Origin: PALSA-612 sp963773055
Lineage (GTDB): Bacteria; Actinomycetota; Thermoleophilia; Gaiellales; Gaiellaceae
Direction: 5' to 3'
DNA: 64,000 bases
Assembly: GCA_963773055.1 (NCBI GenBank)
Contig: CAVYZL010000006.1
Location: forward strand, 682,001-746,000
Under the pieces are notes generated by a model. That model was not told the origin of the DNA. It worked only from the letters and a program-made list of their open reading frames with translations, and made no database searches. Shown one piece after another: positions 9,588-18,789 of the stretch (position 1 is the first letter of the stretch; every line of letters starts with the position of its first letter). The position numbers and the translations under genes are program-made.

Positions 9588-9590
9588 AGT
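9585..9590 (+). promoter_or_regulatory. Putative leaderless -10 (TAGAGT)
   Basis: TAGAGT begins with the stop codon of the RlpA-like gene. Seven bases separate it from GTG 9598. It would drive either the 57-residue ORF or a structured RNA of about 170 bases. Confidence 0.45.
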
Positions 9591-9597
9591 CAGAGGC

Positions 9598-9771
9598 GTG
9601 CTCGACCCTGTTCGTGGTTGCCTCGACCAATTGGAACCAACACCAAATGCGAGGGAGCCCGAGTCGGACCTAGGCGTTGCCGACGGTCCGCACGGCACCC
9701 ACCTGGCGTGTCCAGGTTCGCAAGGAGGGGTGGCCATCGGCAGGGTGGAGCACACTTTTCTCTCGCCGTGA
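9598..9771 (+). CDS. Possible 57-residue protein (or structured RNA)
   Basis: A reading frame starts at GTG seven bases after TAGAGT and ends with TGA in a GTGA overlap with the next gene, the same coupling seen across this operon. The product starts VLDPVRGCLDQL and ends EHTFLSP, with no recognised domain. Against coding: about 20 of 57 third positions are A or T, far more than in neighbours. The DNA also folds into nested stems (TGCCGA 9678/TCGGCA 9737; GGCACCC 9694 with GGGGTGGCC 9727; CCTGG 9702/CCAGG 9712). Both readings remain open. Confidence 0.4.
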   Translation: MLDPVRGCLDQLEPTPNAREPESDLGVADGPHGTHLACPGSQGGVAIGRVEHTFLSP

Positions 9772-10157
9772 ACGACACGAACACCCAGGCGGCGCTCGAG
9801 GAGACGATCGAGCGCTACAACGACGCGTGGAACAGCCACGACGTCGACGCGATCGTCGCACTCCACGCGCCGGGCATGGTCTTCGAGAACCACACGGCCG
9901 GTGAGCGTGCGGAGGGCGACGCCGTCCGCGAGCACGTCGCGACGATCTTCGCCAACTGGCCCGACCTGACATTCCGATCGCGGCGCCTGTACGCGCGCGA
10001 CGGCCTCGTCGTCTCCGAGTGGACGGCGACCGCGACGAGGCAGGAGACGGGCGAGCGGCTCGAGTGGGACGGCATCGACGTCTTCCCGTTCGAGGACGGC
10101 CTGATCGTCCGCAAGGACGTCTACTCGACCGCCCATCGCGCGCGCGTCCTCTCGTGA
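9768..10157 (+). CDS. NTF2-like (SnoaL-type) protein
   Basis: 129 residues from a GTG overlapping the preceding TGA. The N-terminal helix motif RYNDAWNSHDVDAIVALHAPG, followed by beta strands ending in a VDVFPF-like strand, is typical of the SnoaL/NTF2-like alpha+beta cone fold. Members are ester cyclases, isomerases or simply ligand-binding proteins, so the activity is unknown. The gene is coupled by GTGA to mnmA downstream. No obvious Shine-Dalgarno lies at normal distance, so translation may depend on the small ORF upstream. Confidence 0.75.
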   Translation: MNDTNTQAALEETIERYNDAWNSHDVDAIVALHAPGMVFENHTAGERAEGDAVREHVATIFANWPDLTFRSRRLYARDGLVVSEWTATATRQETGERLEWDGIDVFPFEDGLIVRKDVYSTAHRARVLS

Positions 10158-11422
10158 TCGAGGCGTTCGGCGACGCGACGCTCCGCGGCGAGTGGGCCTG
10201 TGCGCGGCTACGCGTCGACGGCGACGTGATCGCGGACGCCGACGCAGACGGGCTCGACGAGGACCTTCGCGGGCTGACGCTGCTCGAGGCGGCGGCGGTC
10301 GGTGGCGACGACCTCGCCGTCGAGGCGCTCGCGGCGGCGATCGGCCCCGTCTTTCGTGCAGGCCCGTCCGCGTCGCGCACCGCCGTCGCGATGAGCGGCG
10401 GGGTCGACAGCTCGGTCGTGCTTGCGCGCTCGGGCTCCGACGCGGTCGGCGTCACGCTTCGGCTCTGGGTCGACCCAGAGGCGCCGCACGGCGAGCGGGC
10501 GTGCTGCTCGGCCGACGCGGTCCGCTCCGCCCGCCGCGCTTGCCACCGCCTCGGCCTTCCGCACGTCACGCTCGACCTCCGCGAGGAGTTCCGGCGCGCC
10601 GTCGTCGAGCCCTTCGTTCGCGGCTACGCGCGCGGCGAGACGCCGAACCCCTGCACGCGCTGCAACGGCGCGTTCCGCTTCGGCGAGCTGCTCGCGTTCA
10701 CGAAGCGCGCCGGGGCGACTCGGCTGGCGACCGGCCACTACGCGCGAATCGTCGAGCACCGCGGCCGGCGCCTGATCGCCCGTGCCGCCGACCCTCAGAA
10801 GGATCAGTCCTACATGCTCGCGACGCTCGATCCCCGACGTCTCGGCCGCGTCGTCTTCCCGCTCGGCGACCAGACGAAGGAAGAGACGCGCGCTGAGGCC
10901 GTCGCGCTCGGGCTCGAGGCGGCAGGGCGAGCGGAGAGCCAGGAGGCATGCTTCCTCGGCGGCGACGACTACCGCGCGTTCCTCGAGCGGCGCGGGCTCG
11001 CGCCCGCGAGGGGTTCGATCGTCGACGAAGCGGGGAACGAGGTCGGCATGCACGACGGCCACTGGCGCTTCACGCCGGGACAGCGTCGAGGGCTCGGCGT
11101 CCCGTCGACCGAGCCGCTGTACGCGATCGCGACGGTCGCGCACACGAACACCGTCGTCGCAGGCCCGGCAGCGTCGCTCGCCTGCAGGAACGTGCGCGCA
11201 CGTGGTCGTCTGTTCGTGCCCGTGGAGCGCGTAGAGGCGAAGCTCCGCTACCGCTCGCCGGGAGTCCCCGCCCGCGTGATCGTGCGCGAGCGCGGGTTCG
11301 ACCTCGACCTCGACGAGCCCGCGTACGCGGTCGCGCCTGGCCAGACTGCCGTGCTCTACGAGGACGGCGTCGTCGTCGGCGCCGGAGTCGTGTCGACCGC
11401 GGCGCGGGCGGCGGCTGCATAA
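10154..11422 (+). CDS. mnmA: tRNA-specific 2-thiouridylase with N-terminal extension
   Basis: 422 residues against a usual 360-370. From about residue 75 it is a standard MnmA: PP-loop SGGVDSS near residue 80, first catalytic cysteine in TPNPCTRCN near residue 166, second in ESQEACFLGG near residue 266. It thiolates U34 of tRNA-Lys/Glu/Gln using sulfur relayed from a cysteine desulfurase. Residues 1-75 (starting VIEAFGDATLRGEW) form an extra domain I do not recognise. The GTG start overlaps the previous stop. A shorter start is possible but no ATG, GTG or TTG stands out near residue 70. Confidence 0.9.
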   Translation: MIEAFGDATLRGEWACARLRVDGDVIADADADGLDEDLRGLTLLEAAAVGGDDLAVEALAAAIGPVFRAGPSASRTAVAMSGGVDSSVVLARSGSDAVGVTLRLWVDPEAPHGERACCSADAVRSARRACHRLGLPHVTLDLREEFRRAVVEPFVRGYARGETPNPCTRCNGAFRFGELLAFTKRAGATRLATGHYARIVEHRGRRLIARAADPQKDQSYMLATLDPRRLGRVVFPLGDQTKEETRAEAVALGLEAAGRAESQEACFLGGDDYRAFLERRGLAPARGSIVDEAGNEVGMHDGHWRFTPGQRRGLGVPSTEPLYAIATVAHTNTVVAGPAASLACRNVRARGRLFVPVERVEAKLRYRSPGVPARVIVRERGFDLDLDEPAYAVAPGQTAVLYEDGVVVGAGVVSTAARAAAA

Positions 11423-11425
11423 GAT
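11420..11425 (+). promoter_or_regulatory. Putative leaderless -10 (TAAGAT) overlapping the mnmA stop
   Basis: TAAGAT starts with the mnmA TAA stop codon. Seven bases separate it from the ATG of the DUF948 gene. Confidence 0.5.
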
Positions 11426-11432
11426 CAGACCG

Positions 11433-11894
11433 ATGCTGCTCAGCGACTACACAGCCAGCGACTTCGCGTGGATCGCGCTCGCCGCGTTCCTCGTCCTTGT
11501 AGGCGTCGGGCTCTTCTACTTCCTCTTCCGCCTCGGCGAGACGCTCGGCCAGGTGACGCAGACCGTCGAGCACACGGAGGATGAGATGCTGCCGGTGATC
11601 AACAAGGCCGGTGGCACGCTCGATCGCGTCAACCGAGAGCTCGACAAGGTCGACTTGATGACGACGAGCGCGACAGACGCGGTGAAAGCGGCGGACACCG
11701 CCGTGCGCACGGTGTCGAGCGCGGTCACCTACCCCGTGCAGAAAATCGCGGGCCTGACGGCGGCGCTTCGCTACGGCATCTCCTCGTTCCTCTCGGGGCG
11801 CAACTTCGACGAGGCGATGCGGACCGCGAAAGAGGCCGCTGCACGGCGCGAGCGCGATCTCGCCGAGGACGTCGCGAGCGCCGGCACCTCGTAG
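11433..11894 (+). CDS. DUF948 family membrane protein
   Basis: 153 residues. One N-terminal membrane helix (about residues 12-30) is followed by a long amphipathic coiled region with repeated TVEHTEDEML and VNRELDKVD-like heptads, as in DUF948 proteins. In actinobacteria this family commonly lies just before alaS, as here. Function is unknown. The helix plus coiled coil suggests an envelope-associated or scaffolding protein. The ATG is supported by the TAAGAT hexamer seven bases upstream. Confidence 0.85.
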   Translation: MLLSDYTASDFAWIALAAFLVLVGVGLFYFLFRLGETLGQVTQTVEHTEDEMLPVINKAGGTLDRVNRELDKVDLMTTSATDAVKAADTAVRTVSSAVTYPVQKIAGLTAALRYGISSFLSGRNFDEAMRTAKEAAARRERDLAEDVASAGTS

Positions 11895-11918
11895 CACGCC
11901 GACGCCGCGCCTCGAACT

Positions 11919-11924
11919 TACAAT
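11919..11924 (+). promoter_or_regulatory. Putative leaderless -10 (TACAAT) for alaS
   Basis: TACAAT, close to the TATAAT consensus, lies six bases before the alaS ATG. No clear -35 is visible at 17 bases. Confidence 0.6.
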
Positions 11925-11930
11925 CGAACG

Positions 11931-14446
11931 ATGCGCACGACGGACGAGCTCCGGGAGGGCTTCCTCGCCTTCTTCGAGGGACGCGGCCACCTGCGCGTGC
12001 CTTCGGCCTCGCTCGTCCCACGCGCGGACGACCGTTCGACGTTCCTCACGAGTGCCGGCATGCAGCCGATGATGCCGTACTTCCTCGGCTTGGAACCGCC
12101 GCCAGCGCCGCTGCTGACGACCTCGCAGAAGTCCTTCCGGACCCCTGACATCGACGAGGTCGGTCTCGACGGCCACCACCTTACGTTCTTCGAGATGCTC
12201 GGCAACTTCTCGTTCGGGCAGTACTTCAAGGAGGGCGCGATCGAGTTCGCGCGCGAGTTCGTCTCCGAGCACATGCGGCTCGACTGGGACCGCATCTGGG
12301 TGACCGTGCATGCCGGCGATCCGCAGCTGAAGCTCGGTCCGGACGAGGTGGCGATCGAGCTCTGGCAGCGCGTCGGGCATGCCGATCGAGCGGATCGTGC
12401 CGCTGCCGACCACCGAGAACTTCTGGTCGGTGGGCGGCCCCGGACCGTGCGGCCCGGACTCCGAGCTGTACTACGACTGGGGCGAGCAGCACGGCTGCGG
12501 CGAGCCCGATTGCGCGCCGGCCTGCACGCGCTGCGCGCGGTTCCTCGAGTTCTGGAACCTCGTCTTCATGGCCTACGAGCAGCACCCTGATGGGACGCTG
12601 GCGCCCCTTCCGAAGGAGAACATCGACACGGGGCTCGGGCTCGAGCGTGGCGCTGCGATCCTCCAGGACGTCATGTCGGTCTACGAGACCGACGGGTACC
12701 AGCGGATTATGGAGTGGATCGCCGCCGAGTCCGGCGTGGGCTACGGAGACTCGCCCGCCGCGACGAAGGCGCACCGCATCCTGGCCGACCACGGTCGCGG
12801 CATGACCTTCCTCGTGGGAGACGGCGTCAAGCCCGCGAACGACAAGGCGCGGCTACATTCTGCGTCGCATCATCCGGCGCGCGGTCGTGCAGGCACGGCG
12901 CATCGGGCTCGAGGACATGTGGCGGCTGCCGTCGGTGGTCGTCGAGCAGATGGCCGACGCCTATCCCGAGCTGGGACGCGAGGCCACCACGATCGAGCGC
13001 GAGATCAAGGCCGAGGAGGAGCGCTTCCTGGAGACACTCGCCCGCGGTCTCGAGCGCTTCGAAGAGCTCGCCGGTCAGCCTGCGATCTCGGCGGACGACG
13101 CGTTCACGCTCGCCGCCACCTACGGCTTTCCCATCGAGCTCACGGTCGAGCTCGCGGAGGAGCGGGGTCAGCAGGTGGACGTCGATGCTTACGAGACGCT
13201 GATGGCCGAGCACAAGGACGTCTCGCGGGGAGCCGCCGTTGACCTGTCCGTGCCGAAGATCGACGGGCCCGAGACGGACTTCGTCGGCTACGAGAAGACC
13301 GAGGTGCTGACGGCGATCGCGGCGCTCGAGGAGGACGAGCCGGGCCGCTTCCGGGCGAAGCTCCATGAGTCGCCGTTCTATCCCGAGGGCGGCGGTCAGG
13401 TGTCGGACGTCGGCTTCATCGAGCACGAGGAGACGGGCGCGCGGGCCGAGCTCGTCCGCGCCGTGCGGACCGGCGACGACCAGACCCTCCTGTTCGAGGG
13501 CGAGGGATTCGCCGTCGAAGACCGTGTGCGCGCCGTCGTGCCCTGGTCGCACCGCTTCCCGACGATGGCGAACCACACGGCGACGCACCTGCTCCATCGG
13601 GCGCTCCGCGACGTGCTCGGCGACCACGTGGAGCAGGCGGGCTCGGCCGTGCGGCCCGACAAGCTGCGCTTCGACTTCACGCACACGCAGGCGCTCTCGC
13701 ACGACGAGCGGGTCGAGATCGAGAAGCGCGTGAACGAGAAGGTGTTCGAGAACCTCCCGGTGCTCACGTACATCACGCCCAAGGAAGAGGCGCGAAAGCT
13801 CGGTGCGACGATGCTCTTCACGGAGAAGTACGGCGAGGACGTCCGCGTCGTCGAGATCCCGGGCTATTCGATCGAGCTCTGCGGCGGGACCCATGTACGG
13901 ACGACGGCCGAGATCGGCCCGATCGTGATCCTCTCGGAGAGCTCGGTCGGCGCGGGCGCACGGCGCATCGAGGCGGTGACGTCCGGTGAGGCGTACGCGT
14001 TGCTCCACGGCCGAGCCAACGAGGCCGATGGGCTCCGGAGCGAGCTCGAGCGGGCGCGGAAGGCGAAGCCGAAGGAGGCTGTGGCGACGGTCGACGTGGC
14101 AGCCGATGTGAAGCTCGTGGACGGCGTGCACGTGATCGTGCAGTCAGTGGAGGGCCTGGGGGCGGACGCGCTGCTCGACCTCTCCGACCGCTTCAAGCAG
14201 CAGAACCGGCCAGCGGCGGTCGCGCTCGGCACCGCCGAGAACGGCCGCGTCCATCTCGTCTGCAACTTCGACGACACGGTCGCTGAGAGGGTCAACGCGT
14301 CGGATGTCGTGAAAGCGGCTGCCGCGCACGTCGGCGGAGGCGGAGGCGGCCGGCCGACGATGGCGCGAGCGGGCGGCACCGATGCGGCGAAGCTCGGCGA
14401 CGCACTGGCCGAGGCCGAGCGGCTGATCGTCGCGGCACTCTCCTGA
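11931..14446 (+). CDS. alaS: Alanyl-tRNA synthetase (two frame breaks)
   Basis: The complete gene is recognisable across three reading frames, about 837 residues once two breaks are closed. The class II catalytic core starts MRTTDELREGFLAFFEGRGH. The first break is at about 12378, where one extra C separates ELWQRVG from MPIERIVPLPTTENFW. The second is at about 12850, between GVKPANDKAR and ILRRIIRRAV. The rest carries the editing domain (zinc ligands HTATHLLH, CGGTHV) and the glycine-rich DHHA1 domain near the end. The enzyme is essential, so sequencing error is more likely than a dead gene. Confidence 0.9.
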
Positions 14447-14447
14447 G

Positions 14448-14819
14448 GTGAAGGTTCTGGCGCTCGACTACGGCTCCGCGCGGACCGGCGTCGCCGTCTC
14501 CGATCCGACCGGGACGCTCGCGCGGCCGCTCGACGTCGTCTCCAAGGTCGGGACGAAAGCCGGCTTCGCGCGCCTCCGCGAGATCGTCGAGCGCGAGGCG
14601 CCCGAGCGCGTCGTCGTCGGACTTCCGCTCACGCTGCGCGGCGAGCACGGCAAACAGGCGCAGGAAACGGATCGCTTCGTCGAGCGGCTTCGGGCGGCCG
14701 TGTCCTGCCCCGTCGAGACGTTCGACGAGCGGTTCACGTCGACGCTGAGCGGCGGCGACGATGCGGGTGCGGCCGCCCACCTGCTCTCGGGCTACCTCGA
14801 GTGGGCGCGGCGGGCATGA
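14448..14819 (+). CDS. ruvX: RuvX/YqgF Holliday junction resolvase-like nuclease
   Basis: 123 residues, RNase H-like fold. The first strand LALDYGSARTGVAVSD carries the catalytic aspartate. VVVGLPLTLRGEHG and the later FDERFTS segment give the remaining family motifs. YqgF proteins process 16S rRNA 3' ends and resolve junctions in vitro. The GTG start is one base after the alaS stop, and an ATGA overlap couples it to mltG. alaS-ruvX-mltG-aroE is a conserved order in actinobacteria. Confidence 0.9.
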   Translation: MKVLALDYGSARTGVAVSDPTGTLARPLDVVSKVGTKAGFARLREIVEREAPERVVVGLPLTLRGEHGKQAQETDRFVERLRAAVSCPVETFDERFTSTLSGGDDAGAAAHLLSGYLEWARRA

Positions 14820-15655
14820 GGATGGGTCTTGTGCTTCTCGCCGCGGGGCTCCTCGCGAGCGGGTGCGGAGGAAGCCAGGCTGCGCCTCTGGCGACGGCAA
14901 CGGCGAAGCCGCTGCCGAAGGTGCTGCGCATCGTCTTCCCCGAGGGCTTCACGCGCGCGCAGATGGCAGACCGCGTCGGTGCGGTGCGCGCGATCGCGAA
15001 GAAGACGCGTGGTGTGAAGATGCGGATGACGCCGACGGCCTACCTGAAGGCGACCGCCGCCGCGCCGATCCCGGCGGGCTTCCGCCGAGATGCGCACGAC
15101 CTGATCGAGGGCTTCCTCTTTCCCGCCACGTATGCGTTCTTCTCGAACGAGTCGGCGAAGCGGTTCGTGCGCCGCCAGCTCGACGCGTTCCGTACCGCCT
15201 GGCGGCATGTCGACATGCGCTACGCGCGATCGAAGAACCTCACGCCGTACGACGTCCTCATCATCGCGTCCATGATCGAGCGCGAGGTCGCCGTGCCGAG
15301 GGAGCGGAAGCTCGTCGCGGCGGTGATCTACAACCGCCTCCACCTGCAGATGCCGCTCGGGATTGACGCGACGCTTCGCTACGGCCTGAACATCCCGCCC
15401 ACGGAGCCGATCACGAAGTCCGACCTCGCGTCGAATTCGCCGTACAACACGAGCAACCGTCGCGGGCTGCCGCCGACGCCGATCGCGAATCCCGGCCTGG
15501 CGTCGATGCAGGCGGCTGCGCACCCGGCGAAGGTCGACTACATCTACTTCGTCCGGAAGCCCGACTGTCGCAGTCACTTCTTCACGGCGAGCGCGGACGC
15601 GTTCAACGCCTATACGCGCAAGGGGCTCGAGTGCTCACACGGCTCGTCGGGCTGA
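14816..15655 (+). CDS. mltG: Endolytic peptidoglycan transglycosylase, lipoprotein form
   Basis: 279 residues. The N-terminus is a lipoprotein signal with lipobox LASGC (Cys17), whereas many MltG proteins have a plain membrane helix. The catalytic domain contains EGFLFPATYAF, SMIEREVAVPRERK with the catalytic glutamate near residue 155, and YNRLHLQMPLGIDATLRYG. It cleaves nascent glycan strands outside the membrane and so ends glycan elongation. The ATG is chosen at the ruvX stop (ATGA). The 3' end overlaps aroE by 25 bases. The short N-terminal region lacks an obvious LysM domain. Confidence 0.9.
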   Translation: MRMGLVLLAAGLLASGCGGSQAAPLATATAKPLPKVLRIVFPEGFTRAQMADRVGAVRAIAKKTRGVKMRMTPTAYLKATAAAPIPAGFRRDAHDLIEGFLFPATYAFFSNESAKRFVRRQLDAFRTAWRHVDMRYARSKNLTPYDVLIIASMIEREVAVPRERKLVAAVIYNRLHLQMPLGIDATLRYGLNIPPTEPITKSDLASNSPYNTSNRRGLPPTPIANPGLASMQAAAHPAKVDYIYFVRKPDCRSHFFTASADAFNAYTRKGLECSHGSSG

Positions 15656-16305
15656 TCGGCGATCCGGTCTCCGGGTCGCGGTCGCCCCGGATGCAGAACG
15701 CGGCGTTCCAGGCGTGCGACCTCGACTGGGCCTACGTGCTCCTGCCGACGCGGGCCGAGGCGCTCGAGCGAACGGTGGTCGGCCTCGTGGAGCTCGACTT
15801 CGCCGGCGCGAACGTGACGACGCCCCACAAGCTCGCCGCCGCGGCCCTCTGCGAGACCGAGCTCGTGTCGGTGAACACCATCGTCGTCTCGGACGGGCGC
15901 GTCGAGGGCCACTCGACCGACGCGGCGATCCTCGCCGGGCTTCCCGTGGAGCGGCCGGCGATCGTCGGCGCCGGCGGCGCGGCCGTCGCCTTTCGTGACG
16001 CCCTTCCGGATGCGGTCGTTTTCTCGCGCAGCGGCACCTGGCCGCCCGACCTCCGCGACGCCGACCTCATCGTCAACGCGACGTCCGAACGCGAGCAGGT
16101 GCTCTGCGAGATCGGCGAAGGGCAGACGCTCGTGGATCTTCCCTACCCGGAGACCGCAACGGCGCGCGCTGCGCGGGCGGCGGGAGCGACTGTAGTCGAC
16201 GGCCTCGAGGTGCTGCTCGCGCAGGGCGCTGCGGCGTTCGAGCTCTGGACGGGGCTCTCGGCACCCATCGACGTGATGCGGCGGGCAGTACGCTCCTCCG
16301 CGTGA
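15631..16305 (+). CDS. aroE: Shikimate dehydrogenase, short form
   Basis: 224 residues against the usual 260-285. Shikimate-binding IGDPVSGSRSPRMQN is at the N-terminus. The catalytic lysine is in VTTPHKLAAA near residue 67, the NADP glycine loop is GAGGAAVA near residue 112, and VNATSE follows. The shortening lies mainly in the nucleotide-binding half. It reduces 3-dehydroshikimate to shikimate. The GTG start lies inside mltG and the stop overlaps aroC by four bases, so it is one unit with the shikimate genes downstream. Confidence 0.88.
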   Translation: MLTRLVGLIGDPVSGSRSPRMQNAAFQACDLDWAYVLLPTRAEALERTVVGLVELDFAGANVTTPHKLAAAALCETELVSVNTIVVSDGRVEGHSTDAAILAGLPVERPAIVGAGGAAVAFRDALPDAVVFSRSGTWPPDLRDADLIVNATSEREQVLCEIGEGQTLVDLPYPETATARAARAAGATVVDGLEVLLAQGAAAFELWTGLSAPIDVMRRAVRSSA

Positions 16306-17388
16306 GCACGCTCGGCCTCGTCACGGCAGGCGAGTCGCACGGCCCGGCGCTCGTCGCGATCGTCACCGGGCTCCCCGCGGGGCTCGTCCTCGACCGGGCG
16401 GCGATCGACGCGGACCTCCGCCGACGCCAGCAGGGCTACGGCCGCAGCCCACGCCAGCAGATCGAGACGGACGAGGTGCAGGTGCTCGCGGGACTCCGGC
16501 ACGGGCGGACGCTCGGCACGCCGCTCGCGCTCGTGATCGAGAACCGCGACCACAAGAACTGGGCCCACGGCATGAGCCCGTGGCCGCCGGACGGCGAACC
16601 GTCAGGCAAGGGCACGACGCCCGTGACGACGCCACGACCGGGCCATGCCGATCTCGCGGGATCGATGAAGTACGGGCTCGACGACGTGCGGGATGCCCTC
16701 GAGCGCGCGAGCGCCCGGCAGACGGCGGCGACCGTCGCCGCGGGAGCCGTGGCGAAAGCGGTGCTCGCCGAGATCGGCATCGCGGTCGAGGGCCGCGTCG
16801 TCGACCTGGACGCGCTCGCCGAGCGCGTCGACCAGGCTCGCAACGAGCGCGACACGATCGGTGGCGTCGTCGAGGTCACGGCGCGCGGCGTCCCTCCAGG
16901 GCTCGGGTCGTATGCGACACGCGACGATCGCCTCGACGCGCGTCTCGCCGCCGCCCTGATGGGGATCCAGGCTGTGAAAGGCGTCGAGATCGGCGACGGT
17001 TTCGCGCTCGCCGGGCTCCGCGGGTCCGAGGCGCACGACGAGATCGTGCAGGGCGACGCCGGCCTCGAGCGCGACTCGAACCGCGCGGGCGGCATCGAGG
17101 CGGGCGTGTCGAACGGCGAGGAGATCGTCGTGCGCGCCGCGATGAAACCGCTGCCCACCCTGATGCGGCCGCTGCGCACGGTCGACCTCGCGACGGGAGA
17201 GCCGGCGGAGGCGCTCGTCGAGCGCTCGGACACGGCCGCCGTCGAGGCGCTCGCGGTCGTCGCGGAAGCTTCCGTCGCGTTCGAGCTCGCTCGGGCGGCG
17301 CGGGAGAAGTTCGGCGGGGACGCCGCTCGGCGACTTCGTCGGAGCCTGCAACGCGTATCTGGAGCGAATCGACTGGCGCACGCACTAG
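16302..17388 (+). CDS. aroC: Chorismate synthase (frame break near 3' end)
   Basis: About 361 residues. FMN-dependent enzyme making chorismate from EPSP. GESHGPALVAIVTGLPAG, RRRQQGYGRSPRQ, GKGTTPVTTPRPGHADLAG and the basic RASARQTAATVAAG segments are all family motifs. As read, the frame runs on through the next gene. One surplus base near 17328 (after GGGGACGCC) explains this: without it the frame gives LGDFVGACNAYLERIDW, a normal AroC C-terminus, and stops at TAG 17386-17388. The apparent fusion with aroKB is therefore probably an artefact. Confidence 0.88.
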
Positions 17389-18779
17389 ACAGGCATCTCG
17401 CGCTGATCGGCTTCATGGGCGCCGGCAAGTCGACGCTGGGCGCGCGCGTGGCGAAGAGGCTCGGCCGCCCGTTCGTCGACATCGACACGGAGATCGAGCG
17501 CCGCGCTTCGGCATCCGTGTCGACGATCTTCGCGACGCAGGGCGAGGTCGAGTTCCGTGCGATCGAGCAGCGGCTTGCCTGCGAGGTGCTCGACGCAGAG
17601 CCGGCCGTCGTCGTCTCGCTCGGCGGCGGCGCGCCCGTCTCGGCCCAGACGACGAGCAAGCTCGCTGAAAGGGCGCTGACCGTCCTGCTCGACGTCGACG
17701 TCGACGAGGCGTGGCGTCGTGCGCGACGTTCGGACCGACGGCCGCTCGCCCAGACCGAGACGACGTTCCGCGCGCTCTACGAGCAGCGCCAACCGTTCTA
17801 CGAGCGGGCGGCAGACAGCCACGCGCACGACGTGGACGGGGTCGTGCTCGCCGCCGCGGGTCTCCTGGTCGAGGAAGGTTCGTTCGCGCGGATAGCCGAG
17901 CACGTGTCCGCGGCGGCGGAGGTCGTCGTCGACGAGCACGTGCTCGGGCTCCACCGTCCCGACCTCGACGTGCCGATCCACGCGATCGCCCGCGGGGAGC
18001 CGGCGAAGACGCTCGAGACGTGCGACCGGCTGTGGCGGGAGCTCCGCCTCGAACGGAGCGGCGCGCTCGTGGCGGTCGGCGGAGGCTCGACGACGGACGT
18101 CGCGGGATTCGTCGCCTCCGCGTATCTCCGGGGGATCGACTGGACGGCGGTGCCGACGACGCTCCTCGGGCAGGTCGATGCCGCGATCGGAGGCAAGACG
18201 GCTATCGACCTTCCGGAGGGGAAGAACCTCGTCGGCGCATTTCACTGGCCCCGGTCGACGGTCGTCGATCCGGCGTTGCTGCAGACGCTGCCTGAGGACG
18301 AGCGGCGGAACGGGCTGGCCGAGGTCGTGAAGACGGGCTTGCTGATGGATGAGGAGGTCTGGGAGCTCTCAGACGCGGACCTCGTGCGGCGCTGCGCGGC
18401 GTTCAAGTCCGCCGTCTGCCTGCGCGATCCGCACGATCTCGGCGAACGGCGGATGCTCAACCTGGGGCACACGTTCGCCCACGCGCTCGAGGCGGCGTCC
18501 GACTACGCGCTGCCGCACGGGCAGGCCGTCGCGCTAGGGCTGACGGCCGCGCTCGAGCTCTCCGGGCTCGCGGAGCAGAAGGCGCTCGTCGAGGAGGTGC
18601 TTGCGCCAGCTGCGGCACGGGTGGACGCCGATCGCGCCTGGGCTGCGCTTCACCGCGACAAGAAGGCGGAGGCGGGACGGGCCAGGCTCGTGCTGCTCGA
18701 GAAGCCCGGGCAGCCGGTGATCGACGCCGAGCTCCCGGACGCCGACGTGCGAAGGGCGCTCGACAGCCTCATCGCGTAG
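17373..18779 (+). CDS. aroKB: Bifunctional shikimate kinase / 3-dehydroquinate synthase
   Basis: About 468 residues joining two shikimate enzymes in one frame. Residues 1-150 are shikimate kinase: Walker A GFMGAGKST near residue 13, DIDTEIERR, SLGGGAPV. After a short linker comes 3-dehydroquinate synthase, which has GGGSTTDVAGF near residue 235, YLRGIDW, TTLLGQVDAAIGGKT and GHTFAHALEA with a zinc histidine. AroKB fusions are known in actinobacteria. No ATG, GTG or TTG lies in frame between the aroC stop and the Walker loop. CTG 17373, overlapping the aroC end, is the best start. ATG 17415 would cut the Walker motif. Confidence 0.85.
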   Translation: MAHALDRHLALIGFMGAGKSTLGARVAKRLGRPFVDIDTEIERRASASVSTIFATQGEVEFRAIEQRLACEVLDAEPAVVVSLGGGAPVSAQTTSKLAERALTVLLDVDVDEAWRRARRSDRRPLAQTETTFRALYEQRQPFYERAADSHAHDVDGVVLAAAGLLVEEGSFARIAEHVSAAAEVVVDEHVLGLHRPDLDVPIHAIARGEPAKTLETCDRLWRELRLERSGALVAVGGGSTTDVAGFVASAYLRGIDWTAVPTTLLGQVDAAIGGKTAIDLPEGKNLVGAFHWPRSTVVDPALLQTLPEDERRNGLAEVVKTGLLMDEEVWELSDADLVRRCAAFKSAVCLRDPHDLGERRMLNLGHTFAHALEAASDYALPHGQAVALGLTAALELSGLAEQKALVEEVLAPAAARVDADRAWAALHRDKKAEAGRARLVLLEKPGQPVIDAELPDADVRRALDSLIA

Positions 18780-18782
18780 GGT
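18777..18782 (+). promoter_or_regulatory. Putative leaderless -10 (TAGGGT) overlapping the aroKB stop
   Basis: TAGGGT begins with the aroKB TAG stop. Seven bases separate it from the aroQ GTG. Confidence 0.45.
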
Positions 18783-18789
18783 CGGGGCC

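Noticed and set aside
9598..9767. Bacterial SRP RNA or tRNA-like gene
   Set aside because: The conserved SRP apical loop (GGAAGGAAGCAG-type) and a tRNA T-arm with proper acceptor pairing are both missing.
16302..18779. A genuine trifunctional AroC-AroK-AroB protein
   Set aside because: The alternative frame after 17328 encodes a normal AroC C-terminus with a stop. One surplus base explains the fusion, and similar surplus bases occur in other genes of the window.
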